This document shows, one piece after another, positions 1 through 8,296 of a DNA stretch of 43,138 nt (its first letter is position 1; the number at the start of each line of letters is the position of its first letter). The notes under the pieces are model-generated. The model had not been told where the DNA came from, made no database searches, and worked only from the letters and a program-made list of their open reading frames with translations. The stretch is from Chitinophaga pinensis. Its GTDB lineage: Bacteria > Bacteroidota > Bacteroidia > 2-12-FULL-35-15. Made by a program: the position numbers and the translations under genes. Where the stretch lies: positions 1 through 43,138 of the forward strand of contig CAMCUO010000024.1 of the NCBI GenBank assembly GCA_945879015.1, written 5' to 3'.

Positions 1-1
1 T

Positions 2-49
2 GCTTATGAACAGATTGATGATGTTTTAGTAATAGGAGTGAAAGTTTAA
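2..49 (+). CDS. C-terminal end of a gene cut by the left edge
   Basis: An open frame enters from the left edge and ends at TAA (47-49), giving the last 15 residues AYEQIDDVLVIGVKV. The alternating hydrophobic pattern would fit a final beta strand, but the fragment is too short to identify. It stops 6 bp before the stop codon of the convergent minus-strand gene at 56. Confidence 0.4.
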   Translation, partial: AYEQIDDVLVIGVKV

Positions 50-55
50 TTTCGA

Positions 56-727
56 CTACATTCTCCCCGCCAACTTACTATTTGGAAAAACAGATTTTAC
101 AATTTCGTTATAGTACAATAAAAATTTAAATGCATAAGTAGGAGCAGTAAATTTTTGATTTAAGCTTTTATAGCTAGTAAGCATAAAGCGATAGCCAATA
201 TCAATACCTACACCAGCCCATTTTACAAATTTATATTCTACTGAAATAGCTGGCTCATAAATAAAATTCAAATCTTTATCAATCACTTTACGTTTTCCAA
301 ATTGATTGTATTTATAATAAGATTGCCCAAGACCGAACTGTAAAGGTATACTTAGCTCCCAATGTTTTGTCTGATAAAAAACATATTCGGCATGAACAGA
401 AAAATAAAATAAACGAAGTACAGCCGCTGTTTTCTCTAACTCTCCATTCGCATTTGTAATAAGAATTGTTTTATCAAAATCTTGTGAAGGAGGATTGAGT
501 TGGTTATAACCGATTCCAAAATACAATCGTCTACCAAAGTTTAATCCCGTTTTTAAACCAAAAATTTTTGCTCTACTATTATCAATAAAAGAATTTCGTG
601 TATCAAATTTTCCAAAGAGGTGTGGTTTTTGTTTTAAACTGAGGTTTATTGTGTCGAGAGTAGGTTGTGCTATTGTGCTTGTTGATAGCAAACAAAGAAA
701 AAGGAATATGTAAAGGCATTTTTGCAC
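56..727 (-). CDS. Predicted outer-membrane beta-barrel protein
   Basis: The product is about 223 aa with a signal peptide (hydrophobic CLYIFLFLCLLSTSTIAQ near the N-terminus). Alternating aromatic/polar strands follow (for example RLYFGIGYNQL, WAGVGIDIGYRFML), typical of small outer-membrane barrels of Bacteroidota. The frame stays open up to an ATG at 838, but that extra stretch is the 44-bp tandem repeat at 770-857 and does not look like protein. I prefer the GTG at 727-725, directly before the signal peptide. A perfect TATCTTTG promoter element lies at 732-739, only 4 nt upstream, so the mRNA would be leaderless. No precise function is recognised; a structural or porin-like role is inferred. 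Confidence 0.7.
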   Translation of the reverse strand: MQKCLYIFLFLCLLSTSTIAQPTLDTINLSLKQKPHLFGKFDTRNSFIDNSRAKIFGLKTGLNFGRRLYFGIGYNQLNPPSQDFDKTILITNANGELEKTAAVLRLFYFSVHAEYVFYQTKHWELSIPLQFGLGQSYYKYNQFGKRKVIDKDLNFIYEPAISVEYKFVKWAGVGIDIGYRFMLTSYKSLNQKFTAPTYAFKFLLYYNEIVKSVFPNSKLAGRM

Positions 728-731
728 ACGG

Positions 732-739
732 CAAAGATA
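732..739 (-). promoter_or_regulatory. -7 promoter element (TATCTTTG) of the gene at 56-727
   Basis: On the minus strand the sequence reads TATCTTTG, then CCGT, then the GTG start. It matches the Bacteroidota -7 consensus TAnnTTTG. No clear TTTG -33 element is seen at the usual distance. Confidence 0.5.
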
Positions 740-769
740 GTTTAATCCTCGCTTGGAATAATGAAATGG

Positions 770-857
770 GAACGCAGATTTATTAAGATGGTTATGATAA
801 AAAGGATTTAATAGAACGCAGATTATCATGATCTTCATGATTAAAAAGGATTTTTTA
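770..857. repeat. Imperfect tandem repeat, 2 x 44 bp
   Basis: Two adjacent 44-bp units (770-813 and 814-857) each begin GAACGCAGATT and each contain ATGAT and AAGGATTT at matching positions. The second unit also contains the small palindrome ATCATGAT. The repeat is the only content of the long open frame upstream of the preferred GTG start at 727, which argues against translating it. Confidence 0.65.
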
Positions 858-939
858 TTTGCTGTGTGTTTTATGATTTATTGCCTTTGGCAATTAGATT
901 TGTTTGGTGGTTAACGAGAATGATTGTTGAGGAGCAATT

Positions 940-1020
940 CCTTCTCCTTTGGAGAAGGTGTCCGCCAAGACGGACGGATGAGGTCTAAATCCCCCTAGCC
1001 CCTTTTGTAAAGGGGGAATT
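940..1020. repeat. Cluster of three REP-like hairpins
   Basis: In the gap before coxA's 3' end there are three consecutive hairpins: CCTTCTCC-ttt-GGAGAAGG (940-958), TCCG-ccaaga-CGGA (961-974), and AATCCCCCT...AGGGGGAATT (about 989-1020). The first core resembles the hairpins at 6664-6806, and the third resembles that at 40709. The rest of the 728-1126 gap holds the 44-bp repeat and the coxA terminator. Confidence 0.6.
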
Positions 1021-1060
1021 GTTCTAACAAAAATTACAGCATAAAAAAGAAATGACCAAC

Positions 1061-1093
1061 AAAAAACCCTTCACATTTGCGAAGGGCTTTTTA
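1061..1093 (-). terminator. Rho-independent terminator after coxA
   Basis: Read on the minus strand, a CCCTTC/GAAGGG stem with an 8-nt loop is followed by TTTTTT, 34 bp past the coxA stop. A-rich sequence on the other side would let it work in both directions. Confidence 0.7.
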
Positions 1094-1126
1094 AGTCTAA
1101 TATCTCAAATCTAATATCTTACATCT

Positions 1127-2938
1127 CTAATGTCCACCACCATCAACTTCGCCTTCAGCTAAAGGAACAGTTTGAGGAACAAAGTCTTGTTCTTTACCAG
1201 GTTTGCTATAATCATAAGGCCAACGGTGAACTACAGGCAGTGCGCCAGGCCAGTTTCCGTGTGTATTTGCCATTGGTGTTGTCCACTCCAATGTATTTGA
1301 ATTCCATGGATTTTGTTCTGATTTTGGTCCACGGAACATTGAATAGAAAAAGTTAAATAAGAATATTACTTGAACTGCAGCCGCTAAGGCCGCAAAACTT
1401 GTAATAAAAATATTGATGTCAATTAAGTTATCGAACATTGGAAATGCGCTGTTAGAATAATATCTACGTGGCACACCAGCTAATCCTAAAAAGTGCATTG
1501 GGAAGAATACTCCGTAGGCAGAAATGAAAGTTCCCCAGAAGTGAATGTATCCTAAAGTTTTATTCATGTGACGTAAAAACAATTTAGGGAACCAGTGATA
1601 AACACCAGCACACATTCCTAAGATGGCAGACACACCCATTACAATATGGAAGTGAGCCGTAACGAATGCAGTATCGTGAATATTAATATCCAATGCTGAA
1701 TCGGCAAGGATGATGCCAGTTAATCCGCCAGAAATAAATGTTGACACCAAACCAATTGCAAATAACATCGCTGGCGTATAACGAATATTTCCTTTCCACA
1801 AAGTAGTGATATAGTTAAACGCTTTTACAGCAGAAGGAATCGCAATTAATAAAGTGGTGAATACGAATACTGATCCTAAGAAAGGATTCATTCCTGTCAT
1901 AAACATGTGGTGACCCCAAACGATAAATGAAAGGAATCCAATTGCTAGGATAGAACCAACCATTGCACGGTAACCGAAAATTGGTTTACGAGAATTTACT
2001 GAAATGATTTCAGAAGTTAAACCCAATGCTGGTAAAATGATGATATATACTTCAGGGTGACCAAGGAACCAAAATAAGTGTTCGTATAAAATTGGACTAC
2101 CACCTGTTTGTTCTAATGCTTGTCCGCCAATATAAATATCCGACAAGTAGAAAGATGTCCCGAAACTGCGATCGAAAATTAAAAGCAATGCTGCAGAAAA
2201 TAATACAGGGAAAGAAAGAACTCCTAATACTGCAGTGATAAAAAATGCCCAAATAGTAAGTGGCAAACGCGTCATGTGCATTCCTTTAGTACGAAGTTGA
2301 ATTACAGTAACGATGTAATTCAAACCAGCTAATAATGCTGATACAATAAAAATACTCATTGAGGCTAACCACAATGTCATTCCTAATTTAGATCCTTCCA
2401 TAGCTTGTGGCAATGCACTTAATGGAGGATAAACTGTCCAACCACCAGAAGCTGGTCCCGTTTCAATAAAGAATCCAGCTAACATTAAAACACTTGATAA
2501 AAAGAAGAACCAATATGAAAGCATGTTAAGGAATCCTGATGCCATATCACGTGCACCAATTTGGTAAGGAATTAATAAGTTACTGAATGTACCACTCAAT
2601 CCACCTGTTAAAACCATAAATACCATTATTGTTCCGTGAATAGTAACAAGAGCCATATACATTCCTGGATCAATTGTTCCATCTTTCCCCATTCTATCAC
2701 CCAATAAGAAATTGATGATTGCAAATTTTTCTCCAGGCCAAGCCAATTGTAAACGGAAAATAAATGACATCAACATTGCAAGAAAAGCCATAATAACAGC
2801 AGTTATCAAAAACTGACGAGAGATGGTTTTGTGGTCTTGACTAAAAATGTATTTCGTCACAAACGATTCTTGATGATGATGTTCATCGTGACTATCGTGA
2901 GCGTGGTGACTTTCGTGATGACCGTGATTCTCTGACAT
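1127..2938 (-). CDS. ctaD: Cytochrome c oxidase subunit I
   Basis: 603 aa, the catalytic subunit of an aa3-type heme-copper oxidase in the cytoplasmic membrane; it reduces O2 to water and pumps protons. About 12 membrane helices are visible. The ligands are present: H101 (TIHGTIM) and H431 for low-spin heme a, H429 (TAHFHIVMG) for heme a3, and H294, H343, H344 for CuB. Y298 is in position for the His-Tyr crosslink, and the GHPEVY motif carries the glutamate of A1-type enzymes (E296). The first 25 residues are extremely rich in His (MSENHGHHESHHAHDSHDEH). It is the last gene of the ACIII-oxidase operon, 39 bp after coxB, and is followed by a terminator. No subunit III gene is in this window. 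Confidence 0.97.
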   Translation of the reverse strand: MSENHGHHESHHAHDSHDEHHHQESFVTKYIFSQDHKTISRQFLITAVIMAFLAMLMSFIFRLQLAWPGEKFAIINFLLGDRMGKDGTIDPGMYMALVTIHGTIMVFMVLTGGLSGTFSNLLIPYQIGARDMASGFLNMLSYWFFFLSSVLMLAGFFIETGPASGGWTVYPPLSALPQAMEGSKLGMTLWLASMSIFIVSALLAGLNYIVTVIQLRTKGMHMTRLPLTIWAFFITAVLGVLSFPVLFSAALLLIFDRSFGTSFYLSDIYIGGQALEQTGGSPILYEHLFWFLGHPEVYIIILPALGLTSEIISVNSRKPIFGYRAMVGSILAIGFLSFIVWGHHMFMTGMNPFLGSVFVFTTLLIAIPSAVKAFNYITTLWKGNIRYTPAMLFAIGLVSTFISGGLTGIILADSALDINIHDTAFVTAHFHIVMGVSAILGMCAGVYHWFPKLFLRHMNKTLGYIHFWGTFISAYGVFFPMHFLGLAGVPRRYYSNSAFPMFDNLIDINIFITSFAALAAAVQVIFLFNFFYSMFRGPKSEQNPWNSNTLEWTTPMANTHGNWPGALPVVHRWPYDYSKPGKEQDFVPQTVPLAEGEVDGGGH

Positions 2939-2977
2939 ATGCTAAATTATTTTATTATTGAATATTTTATTTCTTAA

Positions 2978-4054
2978 CTATTTTATTGCTGCTACTTCTT
3001 TAGGAGCATCAGCAGGTGTTGCATAAAATGCTGGCTTAGTCGCTAACCATTTTTTATAATCAGCTTCTGTATCAATCACCACACTCATTTGCATGTTGTA
3101 GTGACTGTTTCCACAAATTTTATTACACAATAAAATGTAATTAAATTCATAAGGCTTTTCAGTTCTTCCTTCTTTTTTTGCTTTTGCTTGACGAATAGCA
3201 TTTATTTCTTTTACTTGCTCAACCACATAAGGATCTTTACGCATTTCAGCCGTAGTAATTGTGGGAGTAAAGTGGAACATGGTTGTCATCCCTGGTACAA
3301 CGTTCATTTGTGCTCTGAAGTGAGGAAAGTAAGCACTGTGAATTACATCACGGGAGCGAAATTTAAATTCAATTTCTTTTCCAACAGGAAGATGAATTTC
3401 ATTTTTTACAACAATATCATCTTTGCCTCCTGCACTTACAGAGTCCATTCCAAGATCATTTGTTGCTGTGATTAATCTGTAGTTAGCATCACCTAATTTA
3501 TTATCAGCTCCAGCATAACGCGCAGTCCAATCGTATTGTTTTGCATAAATCTCAACAATCATAGAATTTGGATCAGCATCAGATGTAATTTTATTCCATG
3601 AACGCAATCCGAAAATGATGATTACCGCCAAAACGATAGCAGGAATAATTGTCCAAATCATCTCTAGTCTATTATCATGCGCTAAGTATGTAACTTTAAT
3701 TCCTTTACGACCATAATATTTATAAGCGAACCAGAATAGTGCAATGTGAGTAATTACAAAAACAATAAATATAATTAGCATGTTGAAGTTAAACAGCCAA
3801 TCAATTTCAACACCATGTTCAGATGCAGAAACAGGAAGCATTCTAGGAGCAAATTCAATTAAATTCCAAATAGAGTATGCAAAGAATGCAAACAGAAAAA
3901 GCAACATTAATCGTCCCTGTAGTCTATTATCCTGTTCGGTAATCACTTCAGGTTTTGCTCCTTTTAAACTTGAGGCAAGTTCAAAAACCCTTACCAAATA
4001 GCCTATTGCAAGGACTCCTAAAATTATGGCAACGTAAACTAAAAACTGTATCAT
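2978..4054 (-). CDS. ctaC: Cytochrome c oxidase subunit II
   Basis: 358 aa, the subunit that takes electrons at a binuclear CuA centre and passes them to subunit I. CuA ligands are visible as H239 (DVIHSAYFPH) and C310-x3-C314-x3-H318-x2-M321 (CNKICGNSHYNM). Hydrophobic helices lie near residues 2-20, 48-66, 90-110 and 134-152, more than the two of the classical subunit. Between H261 and the CuA loop lies a Lys/Glu-rich insertion of about 40 residues (MRKDPYVVEQ to GRTEKPYEF). There is no fused cytochrome c domain, so electrons presumably come from the ActE or ActA hemes or a soluble cytochrome c. It sits between actF and coxA in the same operon. Confidence 0.96.
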   Translation of the reverse strand: MIQFLVYVAIILGVLAIGYLVRVFELASSLKGAKPEVITEQDNRLQGRLMLLFLFAFFAYSIWNLIEFAPRMLPVSASEHGVEIDWLFNFNMLIIFIVFVITHIALFWFAYKYYGRKGIKVTYLAHDNRLEMIWTIIPAIVLAVIIIFGLRSWNKITSDADPNSMIVEIYAKQYDWTARYAGADNKLGDANYRLITATNDLGMDSVSAGGKDDIVVKNEIHLPVGKEIEFKFRSRDVIHSAYFPHFRAQMNVVPGMTTMFHFTPTITTAEMRKDPYVVEQVKEINAIRQAKAKKEGRTEKPYEFNYILLCNKICGNSHYNMQMSVVIDTEADYKKWLATKPAFYATPADAPKEVAAIK

Positions 4055-4087
4055 AGTATATAAAATTGTTGATTTGTTGATTTAGTG

Positions 4088-4154
4088 AATTGGAGAATTT
4101 TTTTTTCTCTAATTCAACACTTCTCTATTTCTCTATTTTTTTAATTCTCTAATT
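4088..4154. repeat. Inverted short-word repeat between actF and coxB
   Basis: AATTGGAGAATT (4088-4099) has an 11/12 inverted partner AATTCTCTAATT (4143-4154), which runs into the actF stop codon. Between them is the short-period stretch CTCTATTTCTCTATTT. GTTGATTT is also repeated just upstream (4068-4083). The gap between the two genes consists almost entirely of these words. Confidence 0.5.
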
Positions 4155-5403
4155 AGTAATGATGGTGTAAACTCTCATCTAAATAAGGATGTTTCTCAAC
4201 CATCAATGGTCGTTTTGCTAATGCTTTGTGTACAACAAATAACATCAAGCCAAGGAAGCCTAAAGCTGTTCCAATTTCCATCCATCCTAAGCTATGGTGT
4301 CCGTGCACAGTTCCCGGCATAACCATCATGTAAACATCTAACCAGTGTCCGATAAAAATTAAGCTTCCTACAATTACCAAGAAAACAAAATTACGTTTTG
4401 AATCACGACTCATTAAAAGAATCATTGGGAAAGCAAAGTTCATTGCAAATACAGTCCACATTAAACCCATATATCCAAAGCTATGTAAACGATCGTGGAA
4501 ATAAATAATTTCTTCAGGAATGTTTGTATACCAGATTAACATAAACTGACAGAACCAAAGGTAGCTCCACAAGAAGCTGATTGCGAAAACCCATTTTCCT
4601 AAATCGTGAATGTGACTATCGTTTACTTGAGGCAAATATCCTTTACGTTTTAAATACATAACAAAAAGAATAATAGTTGTCATTGCAGAAATCCACATTC
4701 CAGCAAATGAATACCATCCGTACATCGTGCTAAACCAGTGAACGTCTAATGACATCATCCAATCCCAAGATGCAGTTGAAGATGTAACAGCAAAAAACAC
4801 TAAGAAAGTTGCCGCTTTACCCATTGTTTTGAAATGCAATTTTGTTCCGCCTTGTAAATCTTGTTCTACGGAATTCTTGATGAACATTTTTTGGAACATA
4901 CACCAAACACCAACATATAAAAGTGTTCTTAACCAGAAAAACCAATTGTGATCTCCAAAATATCCGTGCTTGTTATAAATTACCTCATCGAATTCTGGTG
5001 ACCCTTCAGTAACAGTTGCAGGATCCATCCAATGATATAAATGGTGTAAATGAAATTGTCCGGCAAGTAATATTAAAATAATAACGGATGCACCAATAGG
5101 TAAATAACAAGAGATGGCTTCATAAACTCTTTTAACTGCAACAGACCAAGCAACTTCAGCAGCATATTGCAATGCCATAAAAAATGTTGCACCTAATGCA
5201 ATCCCCATAAAGAACCAACCATTCACTAATAAATTTGCCCACATGCGTGTACCTGCATGATAAGTGTCGTGTGTAGCACCTTCTGGACCGTGATCAGTTA
5301 AAAATCCAGCAATAATGGTAACTAAGCCTATAGCCATTAAACCAAAAGTAATATTTCTGGTTTTATTAGTAAACGTATAGTTGTTGTTCATATCTGTTTG
5401 CAT
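4153..5403 (-). CDS. actF: Alternative Complex III membrane subunit ActF
   Basis: 416 aa polytopic membrane protein of quinol:cytochrome c/oxidase oxidoreductase (ACIII). About ten hydrophobic helices span the length, with His and Trp-rich motifs (HLHHLYHWMDPA, GMWISAMTT). In the known complex ActC and ActF are the two large NrfD-like membrane subunits. Identification rests on this layout, the length and the position between actE and coxB. ATGs at codons 1 and 5 are both possible starts. Confidence 0.9.
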   Translation of the reverse strand: MQTDMNNNYTFTNKTRNITFGLMAIGLVTIIAGFLTDHGPEGATHDTYHAGTRMWANLLVNGWFFMGIALGATFFMALQYAAEVAWSVAVKRVYEAISCYLPIGASVIILILLAGQFHLHHLYHWMDPATVTEGSPEFDEVIYNKHGYFGDHNWFFWLRTLLYVGVWCMFQKMFIKNSVEQDLQGGTKLHFKTMGKAATFLVFFAVTSSTASWDWMMSLDVHWFSTMYGWYSFAGMWISAMTTIILFVMYLKRKGYLPQVNDSHIHDLGKWVFAISFLWSYLWFCQFMLIWYTNIPEEIIYFHDRLHSFGYMGLMWTVFAMNFAFPMILLMSRDSKRNFVFLVIVGSLIFIGHWLDVYMMVMPGTVHGHHSLGWMEIGTALGFLGLMLFVVHKALAKRPLMVEKHPYLDESLHHHY

Positions 5404-5435
5404 TTATCTTTTTATTCTCAATATCTTTTTTAATA

Positions 5436-6107
5436 CTATTTGTTTGCTGGTACTTTTGCTGCTCCTGTTGCTGCTGAATCAGCAACTGGTGCCGCAGCAA
5501 CTTCAACTCCATTTGGATATTGTAATTTTTGAATATGTAAAATTATTTTCCAAATTTCTGCTTTACTAACTTGTGAAGAATGAGCTCCCATAATCCCTTT
5601 TCCGTAGTAAATTGAGTGGAACATTTTCCCTTCAGGTAAAGCCATTACAACTGGTCCTTTGTAAGACGGAGGTGCACCAGATAATTTTGCTGCAACCAAT
5701 CCGTCTGCCTCGCCGTTTGTACCGTGACAGTGAGTACAAAATTTTCCGTACAACTCTTCTCCTTCTGCTAAGTTTTCAGCATTTCTAATGATGTCGACAG
5801 GCCTGCGTAAATATCTTCCTGCATTTGCATAGCCTGAAGTATCATTAGCATATGGGTAAGGCATAAAACCTCTTGGAATAGTTCCATTAACGGGCAATCT
5901 GTTTGCTTGTAACGTATCTCCTGTTTGTTTCCCGTTTTCAATGGTAACGTATGCCATATTTGTTTCCAATGAAGGTGAGCGATACATGTCGGGCATGAAT
6001 TCGACACCCGGACTATTTGGATCTTTTTTCCCACAAGACGTAGAAGCTATTGCAACACAGCCAAATACCGCCATTAAAGAAATAATTTGTTTTGCTTTTT
6101 TGTTCAT
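5436..6107 (-). CDS. actE: ACIII monoheme cytochrome c subunit ActE (lipoprotein)
   Basis: 223 aa. An N-terminal lipoprotein signal ends at C25 (ASTSC), so the protein is anchored on the periplasmic face. A single heme site C124-x2-C127-H128 (CTHCHG) lies in a cytochrome c class I domain of roughly residues 110-195, with a candidate distal Met in GIMGAH (M173). The tail is Ala/Val-rich. In ACIII this subunit carries electrons from the pentaheme subunit toward the oxidase. It lies 26 bp after actD and 32 bp before actF. Confidence 0.92.
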   Translation of the reverse strand: MNKKAKQIISLMAVFGCVAIASTSCGKKDPNSPGVEFMPDMYRSPSLETNMAYVTIENGKQTGDTLQANRLPVNGTIPRGFMPYPYANDTSGYANAGRYLRRPVDIIRNAENLAEGEELYGKFCTHCHGTNGEADGLVAAKLSGAPPSYKGPVVMALPEGKMFHSIYYGKGIMGAHSSQVSKAEIWKIILHIQKLQYPNGVEVAAAPVADSAATGAAKVPANK

Positions 6108-6133
6108 ATTACAACTAATTACAAATCTGTTTT

Positions 6134-6652
6134 TTATTTATACGAAATCTCTGATGCTCCACCATTTCTCAATAATGATTCAATCTTAGATTTATTTGCT
6201 TCTGATGTTTCTACTATCATTAAAAATTTATCATCGGTTGTTCTTGGATCAGGATTTTTTGCTTTTACTCCTGGAAGCATCCAACAACGTAAATAATAAG
6301 TAATAGCCATTCCATGTCCAGCACAAAGTACAGTTGATTCAAATGTAATTGGAATAAATGCTGGAACGTTCATGAAATATGCGAAGCTTGGTTTTCCTCC
6401 AATGTCTGTAGGCCAATCACTAACCATCATGTACCACATCATTAATGTAGCCAACGATGCTCCTGTTAATCCATAAATAAATGCACATATTGCAATCCAT
6501 GTTCTTGGAACACCGATAGCAGCATCTAATCCGTGAATTGGGAAAGGTGAAAAAACATCTTTCACTTTTATGCCCTGCGACTTAAGAGTATTTGCTGTTT
6601 CCAACAAAGGAACTTCATCGTCATAAATTGCGTGTATTGCTACTGTACTCAT
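6134..6652 (-). CDS. actD: ACIII membrane subunit ActD
   Basis: 172 aa. An N-terminal soluble part (VAIHAIYDDEVPLLETANTL) is followed by two membrane helices, near residues 60-80 and 95-115. The motif DVFSPFPIHGLDAAIG is characteristic of ActD (DUF3341). The subunit has no cofactors; it packs beside ActC in the membrane. It is separated from the upstream actC by a 153-bp gap that holds two REP-like hairpins, unlike the tight gaps elsewhere in the operon. Confidence 0.93.
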   Translation of the reverse strand: MSTVAIHAIYDDEVPLLETANTLKSQGIKVKDVFSPFPIHGLDAAIGVPRTWIAICAFIYGLTGASLATLMMWYMMVSDWPTDIGGKPSFAYFMNVPAFIPITFESTVLCAGHGMAITYYLRCWMLPGVKAKNPDPRTTDDKFLMIVETSEANKSKIESLLRNGGASEISYK

Positions 6653-6663
6653 ATTTCTTATTT

Positions 6664-6806
6664 TGCCTCTCCCTTTATCCCTCTCCTAAAGGAGAGGAAT
6701 AGTAGGTGAGATGTTATATTACTATTTAACTATTTATATAATTCAAATCTTCTTTTTAAGCCTTACTCATACTCCATCTCCTTTAGGAGAGGGTTGGGGT
6801 GAGGCC
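6664..6806. repeat. Pair of REP-like hairpins inside the ACIII operon
   Basis: Two copies in the same orientation have the core CTCCT-(n)-AGGAG followed by a GGTGAG tail: CCTCTCCTAAAGGAGAGG at about 6676-6693 and TCTCCTTTAGGAGAGGG at about 6776-6792, the latter followed by TTGGGGTGAGG. The second ends at the actC stop. They fill most of the actC-actD gap. Confidence 0.6.
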
Positions 6807-8197
6807 TAGTGATGTCCGTGTGCTGCAGCCGCTTTTTCTTTGTGCTCTTGTCCTGATGCTTTCAAAATTGATTTTAATTCTGCCTGAGCAATTACAGGGA
6901 AATACCTTGAGAACAATAAAAAGAATGTAAAGAACATTCCAATTGTTCCTGTGAAAATTCCAATGTCAACAAATGTTGGATGATACATGTTCCAAGTTGA
7001 AGGCACAAACGTGCGACACAAGGTAGGAACGATAATTACAAAACGCTCGAACCACATACCAATGTTTACTATAATTGACATTATGAAAGTAAAAGTTAAA
7101 CTAGTACGTAATTTTTTGAACCAGAAAAGTTGAGGTGAAACAACGTTGCAAGTCATCATACACATGTAAGCCCACCAATATGGACCAGTAGCACGATTCA
7201 AGAATGCGTATTGTTCGTATTCAACTCCTGAATACCAAGAAATAAATAATTCTGTTAAATAAGCAACACCAACAATTGAACCTGTAACAATAATTACAAT
7301 ATTCATATATTCAACGTGCTTAATAGTGATGTAATTTTCTAAGCTATATACTTTTCGTACAATTAACAACAATGTTAATACCATCGCAAATCCAGAGAAT
7401 ACCGCTCCGGCAACGAAATAAGGAGGGAAGATAGTGGTGTGCCAACCCGGAACAACCGAAGTAGCAAAGTCCATGGATACAATAGAGTGAACGGAGAATA
7501 CAAGTGGTGTAGACAAACCAGCAAGTACTAATGATACTTCTTCAAAACGACTCCAATGACGAGCACTTCCGCCCCAACCAAAACTTAATAATCCATACAT
7601 TTTTTTAGCAAATGGTTTTACTGCTCTATCGCGAACCATTGCAAAATCAGGAACTAAACCCGTATACCAAAACACTAAAGAGATGGAGAAATAAGTTGAT
7701 ACCGCAAATACGTCCCATAATAAAGGAGAGTTAAAGTTTACCCAAAGAGAACCAAATTGATTTGGCAGGGGGAATAACCAATAATCTAACCATGGGCGAC
7801 CAGTGTGTAATAAAACGAAAATGGCAGCACACATAACGGCAAAAATTGTCATCGCTTCAGCAGAGCGGTTAATAGCCATACGCCATTTTTGACGGAACAA
7901 TAATAATACGGCAGAAATTAATGTGCCAGCGTGACCAATACCAATCCACCATACGAAATTGGTGATATCCCAAGCCCAATCAACACCATTGTTCGAACCC
8001 CAAACTCCAACACCTGTTCCAATAGTGTATGCTAAACATCCAATACCCCACATAAAGCAAAGAGCGGATACCGTCAGTAGAATATACCAATACTTGTTAG
8101 CCTTGCCTTCAATTGGTCTAACAATATCTTCAGTAATCTGATGATACGATCTATTCCCAAGAATTAACGGCTCTCTAATTTCTGATTCTGCGTGCAT
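6806..8197 (-). CDS. actC: ACIII membrane subunit ActC (NrfD/PsrC-like)
   Basis: 463 aa integral membrane protein of the NrfD/polysulfide-reductase membrane family, with about ten helices. In ACIII it forms the quinol-oxidising membrane module next to the iron-sulfur subunit ActB. The N-terminal motif REPLILGNRSYHQITEDI is typical of ActC. A short His-rich tail (AAAAHGHH) ends the protein. It follows actB with a 99-bp AT-rich gap of short repeated words, so it probably belongs to the same transcript. Confidence 0.95.
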   Translation of the reverse strand: MHAESEIREPLILGNRSYHQITEDIVRPIEGKANKYWYILLTVSALCFMWGIGCLAYTIGTGVGVWGSNNGVDWAWDITNFVWWIGIGHAGTLISAVLLLFRQKWRMAINRSAEAMTIFAVMCAAIFVLLHTGRPWLDYWLFPLPNQFGSLWVNFNSPLLWDVFAVSTYFSISLVFWYTGLVPDFAMVRDRAVKPFAKKMYGLLSFGWGGSARHWSRFEEVSLVLAGLSTPLVFSVHSIVSMDFATSVVPGWHTTIFPPYFVAGAVFSGFAMVLTLLLIVRKVYSLENYITIKHVEYMNIVIIVTGSIVGVAYLTELFISWYSGVEYEQYAFLNRATGPYWWAYMCMMTCNVVSPQLFWFKKLRTSLTFTFIMSIIVNIGMWFERFVIIVPTLCRTFVPSTWNMYHPTFVDIGIFTGTIGMFFTFFLLFSRYFPVIAQAELKSILKASGQEHKEKAAAAHGHH

Positions 8198-8204
8198 ATT
8201 ATCT

Positions 8205-8296
8205 AAAAAAATTATAAATTATAAATTATGAATTCTGTTTGTGCAACTCTTGATTTTTACATTTTCAAATTAACACATTTTCAAATTTTCAAATTG
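8205..8296. repeat. Short-period AT-rich words between actB and actC
   Basis: The gap consists of ATAAATT-type words repeated in tandem (AAATTATAAATTATAAATT near 8209-8228), then TTTTCAAA-type words repeated three times (about 8262-8293). No promoter or terminator structure is seen. Confidence 0.5.

Noticed and set aside
728..838. N-terminal extension of the first gene up to the ATG at 838
   Set aside because: It is the tandem repeat plus the promoter element, and the signal peptide would sit inside the protein.
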